From contig CAYTTC010000020.1 of assembly GCA_964440525.1 (NCBI GenBank), positions 1 through 50,516 on the forward strand: a DNA stretch of 50,516 bases, in the 5' to 3' direction. A program made the translations under genes and the position numbers. This document shows, piece by piece, positions 41,792-50,425 of this stretch; the first letter of the stretch is position 1, and each line of letters begins with the position of its first letter. The notes under the pieces are model-generated. The model made no database searches. It worked only from the letters and a program-made list of their open reading frames with translations, and was not told the DNA's origin. The DNA is from DASWJZ01 sp964440525. Its GTDB lineage: Bacteria; Pseudomonadota; Alphaproteobacteria; Rhizobiales; Afifellaceae.

Positions 41792-42714
41792 GCTCTGCGG
41801 AATCGCCCTGGCCCGAGGCGCCGCGCGAGGGCTGGCTGGAGACGGTTGCGACCTTGCAGATGTGGTCGCAGGTCGTCGGCAAGGTGCGCCTCGCGCGTGC
41901 GCCGCGCGAGAACCATTGGTGGCACGTAGCCCTCTATTTGACAGCCCGAGGGCTGACGACCTCGCCGATGCCTGACGGCAGCCGTGCCTTCCAAATCGAC
42001 TTCGACTTCATCGACCACCGGCTTGTCATCGCAACGAGCGACGGCTTGCGCGAGGTCATTCCGCTCGCCTCGACGTCGGTCGCCGATTTCTACGCCGAAG
42101 TCATGGCGCGGCTTGCAGCGATCGGGATCGACATTCGCATCTGGCCCGTGCCGACAGAGGTCGTCGACGCCACACCGTTTACGGAGCGGACCGCCGTTTC
42201 CGAATACCGGCCGGAGATCGCCGAACGCCTGTGGCGCATCCTCGCGATCGCCGACATGGCCGTGAAGCGGTTCCGCGGCGACTTTGTCGGCAAGTCGAGC
42301 CCGTCGCATGTCTTCTGGGGTGGCCTCGACCTCGCCATGACCCGCTTTTCCGGGCGCCGGGCGCCGGAGCATCCGGGCGGCATCCCAAATATCGCCGATT
42401 GGGTGACACGCGAAGCCTATTCGCACGAGGTATGGAGCGCCGGCTTCTGGCCGGGTAGTTCCGGCATCTTCGAGCGGCCCGCTTTCTACGCCTATGCCTA
42501 TCCCGAGCCGGCCGGCTTCGCGACCGCGCGCGTCGCGCCTGAGGCAGCTTTCTACAGCCCGACGCTCAGGGAATTTCTTCTCCCCTACGACACGGTGCGG
42601 AAGCTCGGCGACCCCGCGGCCGCGGTGCAGGATTTTCTGCACGCGACCTACAGCGCCGCCGCCGATCTCGGCCACTGGGATCGTGCTGCGCTGGAGCGAC
42701 CCGCGCGCAGCTAA
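41788..42714 (+). CDS. DUF5996 family protein
   Basis: 308 residues. WPEAPREGWLETVATLQMWS, ENHWWHVALYLTARGLTTSP, FQIDFDFIDHRL and SHVFWGGLDLAMTRFSGR are the DUF5996 blocks; function unknown. It overlaps pcaC by ATGA, so it is made with the pca enzymes here, although the family has no known role in that pathway. The frame open to 41227 is the shadow of the pca genes. Soluble, rich in His and Trp, which could hint at a cofactor or metal, not proven. The convergent cupin gene ends four bases away. Confidence 0.88.
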   Translation: MSSAESPWPEAPREGWLETVATLQMWSQVVGKVRLARAPRENHWWHVALYLTARGLTTSPMPDGSRAFQIDFDFIDHRLVIATSDGLREVIPLASTSVADFYAEVMARLAAIGIDIRIWPVPTEVVDATPFTERTAVSEYRPEIAERLWRILAIADMAVKRFRGDFVGKSSPSHVFWGGLDLAMTRFSGRRAPEHPGGIPNIADWVTREAYSHEVWSAGFWPGSSGIFERPAFYAYAYPEPAGFATARVAPEAAFYSPTLREFLLPYDTVRKLGDPAAAVQDFLHATYSAAADLGHWDRAALERPARS

Positions 42715-42718
42715 GGCG

Positions 42719-43216
42719 CTACGGGACGCCCGGCTTGCCGTCGTGCGGGCCGAGCGGCCTAACCGGCGCATCGTCCCACCAGTCCTTGCGGTGCGGTCGC
42801 TGCTCCGGATTGACCGGATAGCGAATCCGGTTCTCCGCCTTCGCGGTCTCGCCGACGACGAGCAGGCGGACGGGCTGGGCAGTGTTGTTGAGGAAGCTGT
42901 GGGCGATCCCAGTCCCGGCGGGGAACGCCACGCCGTCGCCCGGCGCCAGCCGGAACAGGTCGCCGTCGATCCACACGTCCGGCGCGCCCTCGATCACGTA
43001 GACGAACTCCTCTTCGGCGCTCTCGGCATGCGGGAACGATGTACGCCGGCCGGGTGGCAGGAATTCGTGGTGGATGCCGATGCGGGTGAGCCCGAGCGCC
43101 TTCGAATAGGGCGAGCCGATGCTCAGGAGCTCGTCACTCCCGGGATAGTGACCGTCGTCGGCACACTGAATCTCCTGGTAGTGCCGAATGAAGGCGGGAC
43201 GGGGCTTTTCGCTCAT
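42719..43216 (-). CDS. Cupin domain protein
   Basis: 165 residues. Cupin motif 1 is seen in GIHHEFLPPGRRTSFPHAES then EEEFVYVIEG, and motif 2 in PGDGVAFPAGTGIAHSFLNN. The metal ligands would be the histidines and Glu in those blocks. The tail NPEQRPHRKDWWDDAPVRPLG is common in this subgroup, often annotated only as cupin. Substrate unknown. Start codon ATG 43216 opens next to the liv promoter region. Confidence 0.9.
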   Translation of the reverse strand: MSEKPRPAFIRHYQEIQCADDGHYPGSDELLSIGSPYSKALGLTRIGIHHEFLPPGRRTSFPHAESAEEEFVYVIEGAPDVWIDGDLFRLAPGDGVAFPAGTGIAHSFLNNTAQPVRLLVVGETAKAENRIRYPVNPEQRPHRKDWWDDAPVRPLGPHDGKPGVP

Positions 43217-43312
43217 CGATTTGTGCCTCCGAAGCTGGACGTTCCCCGCAGCGAAATCAGCGGCTACCTGGCGGCGTGCTGGCCGCGCGCAGCCAGGGGC
43301 ATGTCGTTGTGC

Positions 43313-43352
43313 CTTGATCAGCGCCTTGCTTTGCTACACCATTGTGATCAAG
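43313..43352 (+). promoter_or_regulatory. Inverted repeat upstream of livH, possible operator
   Basis: CTTGATCA (43313-43320) and TGATCAAG (43345-43352) are perfect inverted copies, 32 bases centre to centre, about three helical turns. They lie about 70-110 bases before livH. The spacing fits a dimer or tetramer of a regulator binding one face of the helix. Confidence 0.5.
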
Positions 43353-43423
43353 CTTCCTGGCGGGGGCTGGCCGGGGGGCCAAGTAGACCAAAAGGCGGGC
43401 GCGCCGCCAGGGGGTAGAGGCGC

Positions 43424-44344
43424 ATGGAGTATTTCCTCCAGCAGGTCATCAACGGGCTGACGCTCGGATCGATCTACGGCCTCATCGCCATCGGCTACAC
43501 GATGGTCTTCGGCATCATCGGCATGGTGAACTTCGCCCACGGCGATGTCTTTATGGTATCGGCCTTCATCGCGCTTGTCGTCTTTCTCATTGTCACGCTC
43601 ACGCTCGGTATCGGCTCGGTCGCCGTCGCGCTCCTGCTCATGCTCGTCGTCTCGATGGTGCTCACGGGGCTGTGGAATTGGGTCATCGAGCGCGTCGCCT
43701 ATCGACCGTTGCGCGGCTCGTTCCGCCTGGCCCCGCTCATCTCCGCGATCGGCATGTCGCTCGTCCTTTCGAATTTCGTGCAGGTCGCCCAGGGTCCGCG
43801 CCAGAAGCCCATCCCGCCGATGGTGGAGGGAAGCTTCAACATCTATCAGGGCAGCGGGAATTTCCCGGTCGCGATATCGCTGAAGCAGATCATCATCATG
43901 TTCATCACCGCGATCCTCCTCGCGATCTTCTGGTTCGTCGTCCAAAAAACGTCGCTCGGCCGCGCGCAGCGTGCGTGCGAGCAGGATCGCAAGATGGCCG
44001 CGCTCGTCGGCGTCAATGTCGACCGGACGATCTCGTTGACCTTCGTGATGGGAGCGGCGCTCGCGGCGGTCGCAGGCACGATGTACTTGATGTACTACGG
44101 CGTGGTGAACTTCAACGACGGGTTCACGCCCGGCGTGAAGGCGTTCACCGCGGCCGTTCTCGGCGGCATCGGCTCGCTTCCCGGCGCGGTCCTCGGGGGC
44201 ATTTTGATCGGGCTCATCGAGGCGCTCTGGTCGGCCTATTTCTCGATCGACTACAAAGACGTGGCGTCGTTCTCGATCCTGGCCATTGTGCTGATCTTCT
44301 TGCCGTCGGGTCTCCTCGGCCGACCGGAGGTGGAGAAAGTCTGA
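43424..44344 (+). CDS. livH: Branched-chain amino acid type ABC permease LivH
   Basis: 306 residues, about eight membrane segments; family blocks INGLTLGSIYGLIAIGYTMV, FGIIGMVNFAHGDVFMV and AFTAAVLGGIGSLPGAVLGG. Forms the channel with LivM. Ribosome site GGGGGTAGAGGC before ATG 43424. First gene of a six-gene operon ending at the terminator at 49066. Confidence 0.94.
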   Translation: MEYFLQQVINGLTLGSIYGLIAIGYTMVFGIIGMVNFAHGDVFMVSAFIALVVFLIVTLTLGIGSVAVALLLMLVVSMVLTGLWNWVIERVAYRPLRGSFRLAPLISAIGMSLVLSNFVQVAQGPRQKPIPPMVEGSFNIYQGSGNFPVAISLKQIIIMFITAILLAIFWFVVQKTSLGRAQRACEQDRKMAALVGVNVDRTISLTFVMGAALAAVAGTMYLMYYGVVNFNDGFTPGVKAFTAAVLGGIGSLPGAVLGGILIGLIEALWSAYFSIDYKDVASFSILAIVLIFLPSGLLGRPEVEKV

Positions 44345-44346
44345 TC

Positions 44347-45822
44347 GTGGCGAACGTGGAAGACCTAGCGAGCGCCGACGACCGAAACCCGGTCGGCGCG
44401 CAGATTGAGGACGAAGGGCGGCTTTCTGCCGCAGCGGGCGAGCCTCCCGCCCAGCCGGTCCCGCAGCACGGCGACCTCCTTGCCCAGGCGCTGAAAGAAG
44501 CCTTCCTCGCCGGCATCATCTCGCTCGCCATGTTCGCGCCGCTGATCGGCATCGAGACGCGCCAGAACATGAACAACCAGCTCGTCTACGGGACGCGCTG
44601 GCCATTGCTCTTTTTGATCGTCGCCATCGTCGTGGGCGGACGATTCCTGCTGGTTCTCTTCATCCGCCCCTATCTGCGCGCGCGCCGCCAGGCAGATCTG
44701 GTGACGCTCGCGGTCACGCCCTCGCCGTTCGCGAAACTCACGCGCTACATCGTCCCGGTCGGGCTGCTCTTTCTTCTGGCCTACCCCTTCATCGTCCTCC
44801 CGCTTGCCGGCATTCAGGGCTCGATCAAGTGGGTGGACAATTTCGGCGTGCAGATCCTGATCTACGTCATGCTGGGCTGGGGCCTGAATGTGGTCGTCGG
44901 GCTCGCGGGGCTGCTCGACCTCGGCTACGTCGCCTTCTACGCGGTCGGCGCCTATACCTACGCGCTACTTGCCACGCATTTCGGACTGTCGTTCTGGATC
45001 CTCCTGCCGATCGCTGGGCTCTTGGCCGCAACCTGGGGCGTGATACTCGGCTTCCCGGTGCTTCGCCTCCGCGGCGACTATCTCGCCATCGTGACGCTCG
45101 CCTTCGGCGAGATCATTCGACTCGTCCTTGTCAACTGGCGCGAGGTCACGAATGGCGGCTTCGGCATCCGCTCGATTCCCAAGGTCACGCTTTTCGGCAT
45201 GCCCTTCGACGCCTCGCCGAACGGCTTCGCGGCGACCTTCGGGCTGCCGACCAGCTCGGCCTACTACAAGATCTTCCTCTACTACCTGATCCTGCTGCTG
45301 GCGCTGTTGACCGCCGTCGTGACGATGCGCCTCCGCCGCCTGCCGATCGGCCGCGCCTGGGAATCGCTTCGCGAGGACGAGATCGCCTGTCGTTCGCTCG
45401 GCATCAACACCACCAACACCAAGCTCACCGCCTTTGCGATCGGCGCCATGTTCGGCGGCTTCGCCGGCTCCTTCTTCGCGGCCCGGCAGGGCTTCGTCAG
45501 TCCCGAATCCTTCATCTTTATGGAATCGGCGATGATCGTCGCGATCGTCGTGCTCGGCGGCATGGGCTCGATGATCGGCGTGGCAGTGGCGGCGGCCTGC
45601 ATGATCGGCGGAACCGAGCTCCTGCGCGAGATGGACGTCTTCAAGGCTGTCTTCGGGCCGGCCTTCGATCCCGGCAAGTACCGCATGTTCCTGTTCGGCA
45701 TCGCCATGGTCGCGATCATGGTATGGCGCCCGCGCGGATTAGTGCGGACACGCCAGCCCAGCGTCTTCCTCCACGAGCGAAAGGCGATTGCGGCGGATCT
45801 CGTCCACGAGGGCCGCGGCTGA
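44347..45822 (+). CDS. livM: Branched-chain amino acid type ABC permease LivM
   Basis: 491 residues from GTG 44347, two bases after the livH stop. An N-terminal hydrophilic part of about 45 residues and extra membrane segments (total about 10) precede the usual LivM core: LGWGLNVVVGLAGLLDLGYV, FYAVGAYTYALLATHFG and AIVTLAFGEIIRLVLVNW. Longer than E. coli LivM (425), a form common in rhizobia. Confidence 0.92.
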   Translation: MANVEDLASADDRNPVGAQIEDEGRLSAAAGEPPAQPVPQHGDLLAQALKEAFLAGIISLAMFAPLIGIETRQNMNNQLVYGTRWPLLFLIVAIVVGGRFLLVLFIRPYLRARRQADLVTLAVTPSPFAKLTRYIVPVGLLFLLAYPFIVLPLAGIQGSIKWVDNFGVQILIYVMLGWGLNVVVGLAGLLDLGYVAFYAVGAYTYALLATHFGLSFWILLPIAGLLAATWGVILGFPVLRLRGDYLAIVTLAFGEIIRLVLVNWREVTNGGFGIRSIPKVTLFGMPFDASPNGFAATFGLPTSSAYYKIFLYYLILLLALLTAVVTMRLRRLPIGRAWESLREDEIACRSLGINTTNTKLTAFAIGAMFGGFAGSFFAARQGFVSPESFIFMESAMIVAIVVLGGMGSMIGVAVAAACMIGGTELLREMDVFKAVFGPAFDPGKYRMFLFGIAMVAIMVWRPRGLVRTRQPSVFLHERKAIAADLVHEGRG

Positions 45823-45823
45823 A

Positions 45824-46693
45824 ATGGACGCCGGGAAATACGCCAGGCCCATCGACCCGATCCTGACGGTCGAGCATCTGACCATGCGCTTCGGCGGACT
45901 GCTCGCCGTGAACGACGTGTCGTTCCAAGCCGAGCGCGGCGATATCACCGGGCTGATCGGTCCGAACGGCGCTGGCAAGACCACCGTCTTCAACTGCGTC
46001 ACCGGCTTCTATAAGCCGAGCCAGGGGCGGATCGCGCTGCATCAGGCGAACGGCGCCGAGTTTCTGCTCGAACGCATGCCCGATTACCGTATCGCCGCGA
46101 AGGCGAAAGTGGCACGGACCTTCCAGAACATCCGCCTTTTCGGCGGCCTGACGGTGCTGGAGAACCTCATGGTCGCCCAGCACAATCCGCTGATGCTCGC
46201 GTCGGGCATGTCAGTGCTCGGGATTCTGCAGGTCGGGAGCTATCGGCGGGCCGAAGCCGAGGCCATCGAGAAGTCGCGCGCCTGGTTGGACGAGATCGGC
46301 ATTGTCAATCGCGCCGACGACCCCGCCGCCGACCTCCCTTACGGGGCGCAGCGCCGGCTCGAGATTGCCCGCGCCATGTGCACGGAACCGGAGCTTCTTT
46401 GCCTCGACGAGCCGGCGGCAGGCCTCAACCCGCGCGAATCCGCCGAACTCAACCAACTGCTTCTGCGTATTCGCGACAAGTATCGGACTTCGGTGCTGTT
46501 GATCGAGCACGATATGTCGGTGGTGATGGAAATCTCCGATCACGTCATCGTCCTCGAATACGGCATCAAGATCGCCGACGACACCTCCGAGGCCGTCCGC
46601 CGCGACCCCAAGGTGATCGCCGCCTATCTCGGCGTCGAGGACGCGGAGGTTGAGAAGGTCGAAGAAGACCTCGCCGCGCTGGAGGCGCATTGA
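45824..46693 (+). CDS. livG: Branched-chain amino acid type ABC ATPase LivG
   Basis: 289 residues. Walker A GPNGAGKTTVFNCVTG, Q-loop RTFQNIRLFGG, signature-region LPYGAQRRLEIARA, Walker B LLCLDEPAAGLNP and H-loop LIEHDM. The signature reads YGAQ, normal for LivG. Start at 45824, one base after the livM stop; the frame open to 45788 overlaps livM and is not needed. The end is acidic (DAEVEKVEEDLAALEAH). Confidence 0.93.
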   Translation: MDAGKYARPIDPILTVEHLTMRFGGLLAVNDVSFQAERGDITGLIGPNGAGKTTVFNCVTGFYKPSQGRIALHQANGAEFLLERMPDYRIAAKAKVARTFQNIRLFGGLTVLENLMVAQHNPLMLASGMSVLGILQVGSYRRAEAEAIEKSRAWLDEIGIVNRADDPAADLPYGAQRRLEIARAMCTEPELLCLDEPAAGLNPRESAELNQLLLRIRDKYRTSVLLIEHDMSVVMEISDHVIVLEYGIKIADDTSEAVRRDPKVIAAYLGVEDAEVEKVEEDLAALEAH

Positions 46694-47427
46694 TGAACGC
46701 CGCCGCGCGGCCACTCCTCGCGATACGGGGTGTGCAGACCTTCTACGGCAAGATCATCGCGTTGCGCGGCGTCGACCTCGACGTGTTCGAGAACGAGATC
46801 GTCGCGCTGATTGGAGCAAACGGCGCCGGCAAGTCGACGCTGATGATGACCATCTGCGGCAACCCGCAGGCACGCGGAGGCTCGATCACCTACGATGGCC
46901 GCGACATCACGCGCATGCCGACGCACGAGATCTCCCGCCTCAGGATCGCTCAATCGCCTGAGGGCCGGCGCATCTTTCCGCGTATGACAGTCCTGGAAAA
47001 CCTGCAGATGGGCGCCTCCCTCGACGGACTCCAACACTACGAGGAAGATGCCGAACGGGTCTTTGCACTCTTCCCGCGGCTGAAGGAGAGGCTCCACCAA
47101 CGCGGCGGCACGTTGTCGGGCGGCGAGCAGCAGATGCTGTCGATTGCGCGGGCGCTGATGGCGCGTCCGCGCCTGCTCCTTCTCGACGAGCCGTCGCTCG
47201 GACTCGCGCCGCTCATCGTGCGGCAGATCTTCGACAGCATCCGCGATCTGAACGCGACGCAGAAGCTGACCGTCTTTCTGGTCGAGCAAAATGCCTATCA
47301 TGCGCTGAAGCTCGCCCATCGCGGCTACGTCATGGTGAACGGGCTTATCACCATGTCCGGCACCGGGAGGGAGCTCTTGGAAAGGCCCGAAGTGCGCGCT
47401 GCCTACTTGGAAGGCGGAGCTCACTAA
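46693..47427 (+). CDS. livF: Branched-chain amino acid type ABC ATPase LivF
   Basis: 244 residues. Walker A GANGAGKSTLMMTICG, signature LSGGEQQMLSIARAL, Walker B LLLLDEPSLGLAP and H-loop LVEQNAY. ATG 46693 overlaps the livG stop as TGATG, with GGAGG seven bases upstream. Works with LivG as the ATPase pair. Confidence 0.94.
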   Translation: MNAAARPLLAIRGVQTFYGKIIALRGVDLDVFENEIVALIGANGAGKSTLMMTICGNPQARGGSITYDGRDITRMPTHEISRLRIAQSPEGRRIFPRMTVLENLQMGASLDGLQHYEEDAERVFALFPRLKERLHQRGGTLSGGEQQMLSIARALMARPRLLLLDEPSLGLAPLIVRQIFDSIRDLNATQKLTVFLVEQNAYHALKLAHRGYVMVNGLITMSGTGRELLERPEVRAAYLEGGAH

Positions 47428-47446
47428 CTCGATCGGTGAGGAAGAA

Positions 47447-47812
47447 ATGCAGGGCGTCTTCTACGAAGAATCCTCCGCCTGGCTGTTTCTGCTGGTCACC
47501 TGCGTGCTCGGTGGCGGAGCGGCCTGGATGACCGGGCGAGCCTACGCGATAACCTGGCGGAGCCCCGCCTCGCTGGCGCTTGCTCTGCTCCTCCTTGGGA
47601 TCGCGGTGCGCTTCATCCATCATGCCATGTTCAATGGCACCATGTTCTCACTGAAATACTACGTGGTCGATACCATAGTGCTCATGATCATCGGCTTCGC
47701 CAGCTTCCGCTTCCAGCGCACCTGGCAAATGGCCAGCCAATATTACTGGCTCTACGAAAGGACCGGCCCGTTCACTTGGCGTTCACGCGAGAAGCCGGTC
47801 GAGGAATCCTGA
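47447..47812 (+). CDS. DUF6867 family small membrane protein
   Basis: 121 residues with three likely membrane segments (about residues 11-30, 40-55, 72-87) and a hydrophilic end SQYYWLYERTGPFTW. Proteins of this family are found inside liv-type operons of alphaproteobacteria. Role unknown; an accessory part of the importer is an inference from position only. 19 bases after livF; GAGGAAGAA ribosome site. Confidence 0.85.
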   Translation: MQGVFYEESSAWLFLLVTCVLGGGAAWMTGRAYAITWRSPASLALALLLLGIAVRFIHHAMFNGTMFSLKYYVVDTIVLMIIGFASFRFQRTWQMASQYYWLYERTGPFTWRSREKPVEES

Positions 47813-47923
47813 ATTCGAGTGACAAATCCGCAAAAACCGGCATGATCGGCGGCCAGGAGGCTCCTGGTCTGGTCTGACCGGATATGTTCGAGCCTTTCCA
47901 GCAATCACAAGGGAGACGTGACT

Positions 47924-49045
47924 ATGAAATCTTATTGGCTTTCCGGCGTCGTACTCGCCGCCGGGATGGTATTCGCCGGCGCCGCCCAGGCCGATCTTCT
48001 GATCGGCGTGGCCGGCCCGTTCACCGGGCCGAACGCCGCCTTTGGAGCCCAGCTCCAGAATGGCGCGCAGATGGCGGCCGACGACATCAATGCCGCCGGC
48101 GGCGTGCTTGGCGAGAATATCTCTCTCTCCTTCGGCGATGACGTCTCCGACCCGAAGCAGGGCGTCTCGGTTGCCAACAAGTTCGTCGGCGACGGCGTGA
48201 AGTTCGTGAACGGCCACTTCAACTCCGGCGTTTCGATCCCGGCCTCCGAAGTCTACGTTGAGAACGGCGTGCTTGAGATCACGCCCGCCGCGACGAACCC
48301 GGTCTTCACCGAGCGTGGCCTATGGAACGTCTTCCGCACTTGCGGTCGCGACGACCAGCAAGGCGCGGTTGCGGGCGCGTGGATTGCGGCGAACCAGGCA
48401 GGCAAGAAGGTCGCCGTCATTCACGACAAGACGCCATACGGCCAGGGCCTCGCCGACGAGACCAAGAAGGCGATGAACGCGGCCGGCGTGACGGAAGCCA
48501 TGTATGAGGGCGTCAACGTCGGTGACAATGACTTCTCGGCATTGATTTCGAAGATGAAGGAAGCCGGCGTCGAAGTTGTCTACTTCGGCGGTCTCCACAC
48601 TGAGGCCGGCAAGATCGTCCGCCAGATGGCCGACGGGGCCCTAGCGGCTCAGTTCATCTCCGGCGACGGCATCGTGTCGGCCGAGTTCGCCACGATCGCG
48701 GGCCCTGCCGCCGAGGGCGTGTTGAACACCTTCGGTCCCGATCCGCGCAACAATGCAGCCGCGGCGGACGTGGTCAAGAAGTTCCGCGACGCGGGTTTTG
48801 AGCCGGAGGCCTACACGCTCTACAGCTACGCCGCGGTCCAGGTCATCACCCAGGCGATCATCAAGACCGGCAGCGCCGACGATGCGCAGGCGGTTGCCGC
48901 GACCATCAAGTCGGGCGGCCCCTGGTCGACCGTGCTCGGTGACCTCGGCTACGATGAAAAGGGCGACATCACCAAGCTCGACTACGTGATGTACATCTGG
49001 AAGAAGGGTGACGACGGCAATATCAGCTACGTCCAGATGGAATAG
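47924..49045 (+). CDS. livK: Branched-chain amino acid type substrate-binding protein
   Basis: 373 residues. Signal peptide with cleavage after AAQA near residue 24, then a periplasmic LivJ/LivK fold: IGVAGPFTGPNAAFGAQLQN, FVNGHFNSGVSIPASEVY, VAVIHDKTPYGQGLADE. The substrate could be branched-chain or other amino acids; the family also binds amides and urea. ATG 47924 is set by GGGAGAC; GTG 47918 is too close to it. Followed by a strong terminator. Confidence 0.93.
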   Translation: MKSYWLSGVVLAAGMVFAGAAQADLLIGVAGPFTGPNAAFGAQLQNGAQMAADDINAAGGVLGENISLSFGDDVSDPKQGVSVANKFVGDGVKFVNGHFNSGVSIPASEVYVENGVLEITPAATNPVFTERGLWNVFRTCGRDDQQGAVAGAWIAANQAGKKVAVIHDKTPYGQGLADETKKAMNAAGVTEAMYEGVNVGDNDFSALISKMKEAGVEVVYFGGLHTEAGKIVRQMADGALAAQFISGDGIVSAEFATIAGPAAEGVLNTFGPDPRNNAAAADVVKKFRDAGFEPEAYTLYSYAAVQVITQAIIKTGSADDAQAVAATIKSGGPWSTVLGDLGYDEKGDITKLDYVMYIWKKGDDGNISYVQME

Positions 49046-49065
49046 TACTCTCACACGCAGCGATC

Positions 49066-49093
49066 GGGCCCGCCCTTCGGGGCGGGCCTTTTT
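49066..49093 (+). terminator. Rho-independent terminator of the liv operon
   Basis: Stem GGCCCGCCC (49067-49075), loop TTCG, stem GGGCGGGCC (49080-49088), then TTTTT. It lies 21 bases after the livK stop. Very strong. Confidence 0.93.
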
Positions 49094-49203
49094 CATTCGC
49101 CACGTTCAGACACCTGCTCGGGGCGCCTTTCCTTCCGCTTCGACTCGCACCATGTCTCCTGGAACGCACCGCGCCAGTCGCGTGCGGAACCCAGGAGTCT
49201 TCC

Positions 49204-49359
49204 ATGGAACTCACCATCACCGCCGCCTCGATTCAGCCGATCGTCGCCCTCATCGCCGGCGTCCTCATCCTGATCATGCCGCGCCTTCTGAACTATGTCG
49301 TGGCGATCTACCTGATTGTCGTCGGCCTCCTCGGGCTTTTCCCCAACGTCTTCGCGTGA
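49204..49359 (+). CDS. DUF3096 family 51-residue membrane protein
   Basis: 51 residues: MELTITAASIQPIVALIAGV, LILIMPRLLNYVV and AIYLIVVGLLGLFP. Two membrane segments with a short turn, exactly the DUF3096 pattern. Function unknown. AGGAG seven bases before ATG 49204. Its stop overlaps the GTG of the next gene (GTGA), so the two are translated together. Confidence 0.88.
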   Translation: MELTITAASIQPIVALIAGVLILIMPRLLNYVVAIYLIVVGLLGLFPNVFA

Positions 49360-50351
49360 GCGCGCTCCCCGGCCTGAGTGTCGGGCACGCGACCGACACA
49401 GCCGCTAAGACCGGCGTCACGGTTTTTCTTCCCGACGAGCCGGCTGTCGCGGCGGTGCATGTCGCGGGTGGCGCGCCGGCGAGCCGCGAGACCGATCTGC
49501 TTCGTCCCGGCAACACGATCGAGCGTGTCGACGCGATTGTCCTTTCAGGCGGCTCCGCCTTCGGTCTCGCGGCGGCCGACGGCGTGACGCAATGGCTGGC
49601 GGCGCGCGGGCGCGGCTTTGCCGTCGGTGACATCCGCGTTCCGATCGTGCCGGCCGCCTCGCTCTTCGACCTTGCCAATGGCGGCGACAAATCTCTCATC
49701 GCTCCGGCCCACGGGCAATCGATCTATCCGGCGCTCGCCATCGCGGCCTGCGAGGCTGCCGGCGGGACCCCGGCGGTCGGCAGCGTCGGCGCCGGCACGG
49801 GTGCTACGACAGCCGACCTCAAGGGCGGGTTCGGCATGGCCGAAGCCGCGCTCGAAGACGGCGCCCGCGTGGTGGCCTTCGTGGCGGTCAATGCGGTCGG
49901 GCGAGTGACGCTCGGCGCTACCCCGCATTTCCGCGCTGCGCCGTTCGAAATGGACGGCGAGTTCGGCGACGTCGGGCTTCCCGCGTCCCTCCCGCCCGAT
50001 GCTGCCGCTGTCGTGACGAAGCGGAGCGTCGCGCCGCAAGCGAGCACGACGCTTGCGGTCGTCGCGACCGACTGCGCGCTCACCCGCGCCGAGGCCAAAC
50101 GCCTCGCCATCGCAGCCCATGACGGTATCGCGCTTGCCATCTTCCCGGCGCACACGCCTTTCGATGGCGACACGGTCTTCGCGCTTTCGACCGGCGCGCG
50201 CGACCTCTCCGGCGGCCCGCGTGGCCTGCTGACCCTCAGCGCCGCGGCGGCGGCAACGCTTGCCCGCGCCATCGCACGCGCAGTCTATGCGGCGACACCG
50301 GCAGCGGGCGACCGCGTGCCGACCTGGCGGGAGCGTTACGGTCGCTCGTAG
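49356..50351 (+). CDS. P1 (DmpA-type) peptidase
   Basis: 331 residues from GTG 49356. Family blocks: LPGLSVGHATD, IVLSGGSAFGLAAADGV, GSVGAGTGATTADLKGGFG and TTLAVVATDCALTRAEAKRLAIAA with AHDG after it. DmpA-type enzymes are self-cleaving N-terminal nucleophile peptidases that release N-terminal residues from amides and D- or beta-peptides. The cleavage point would lie just before STTLAVV, where Ser or Thr becomes the nucleophile. Substrate unknown. Cytoplasmic; no signal peptide. Confidence 0.9.
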   Translation: MSALPGLSVGHATDTAAKTGVTVFLPDEPAVAAVHVAGGAPASRETDLLRPGNTIERVDAIVLSGGSAFGLAAADGVTQWLAARGRGFAVGDIRVPIVPAASLFDLANGGDKSLIAPAHGQSIYPALAIAACEAAGGTPAVGSVGAGTGATTADLKGGFGMAEAALEDGARVVAFVAVNAVGRVTLGATPHFRAAPFEMDGEFGDVGLPASLPPDAAAVVTKRSVAPQASTTLAVVATDCALTRAEAKRLAIAAHDGIALAIFPAHTPFDGDTVFALSTGARDLSGGPRGLLTLSAAAAATLARAIARAVYAATPAAGDRVPTWRERYGRS

Positions 50352-50425
50352 GCTTCGCCTGCCCGGCTCGCTGCCGCCGTCACCCATCGACGAGCCTTGC
50401 GTGGCTATGCTACGGCCCGCACGCC

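Noticed and set aside
47853..47867. Palindrome CCAGGAG-G-CTCCTGG before livK as a terminator
   Set aside because: No T-tract follows and it lies inside the operon; at most it tunes expression of livK.
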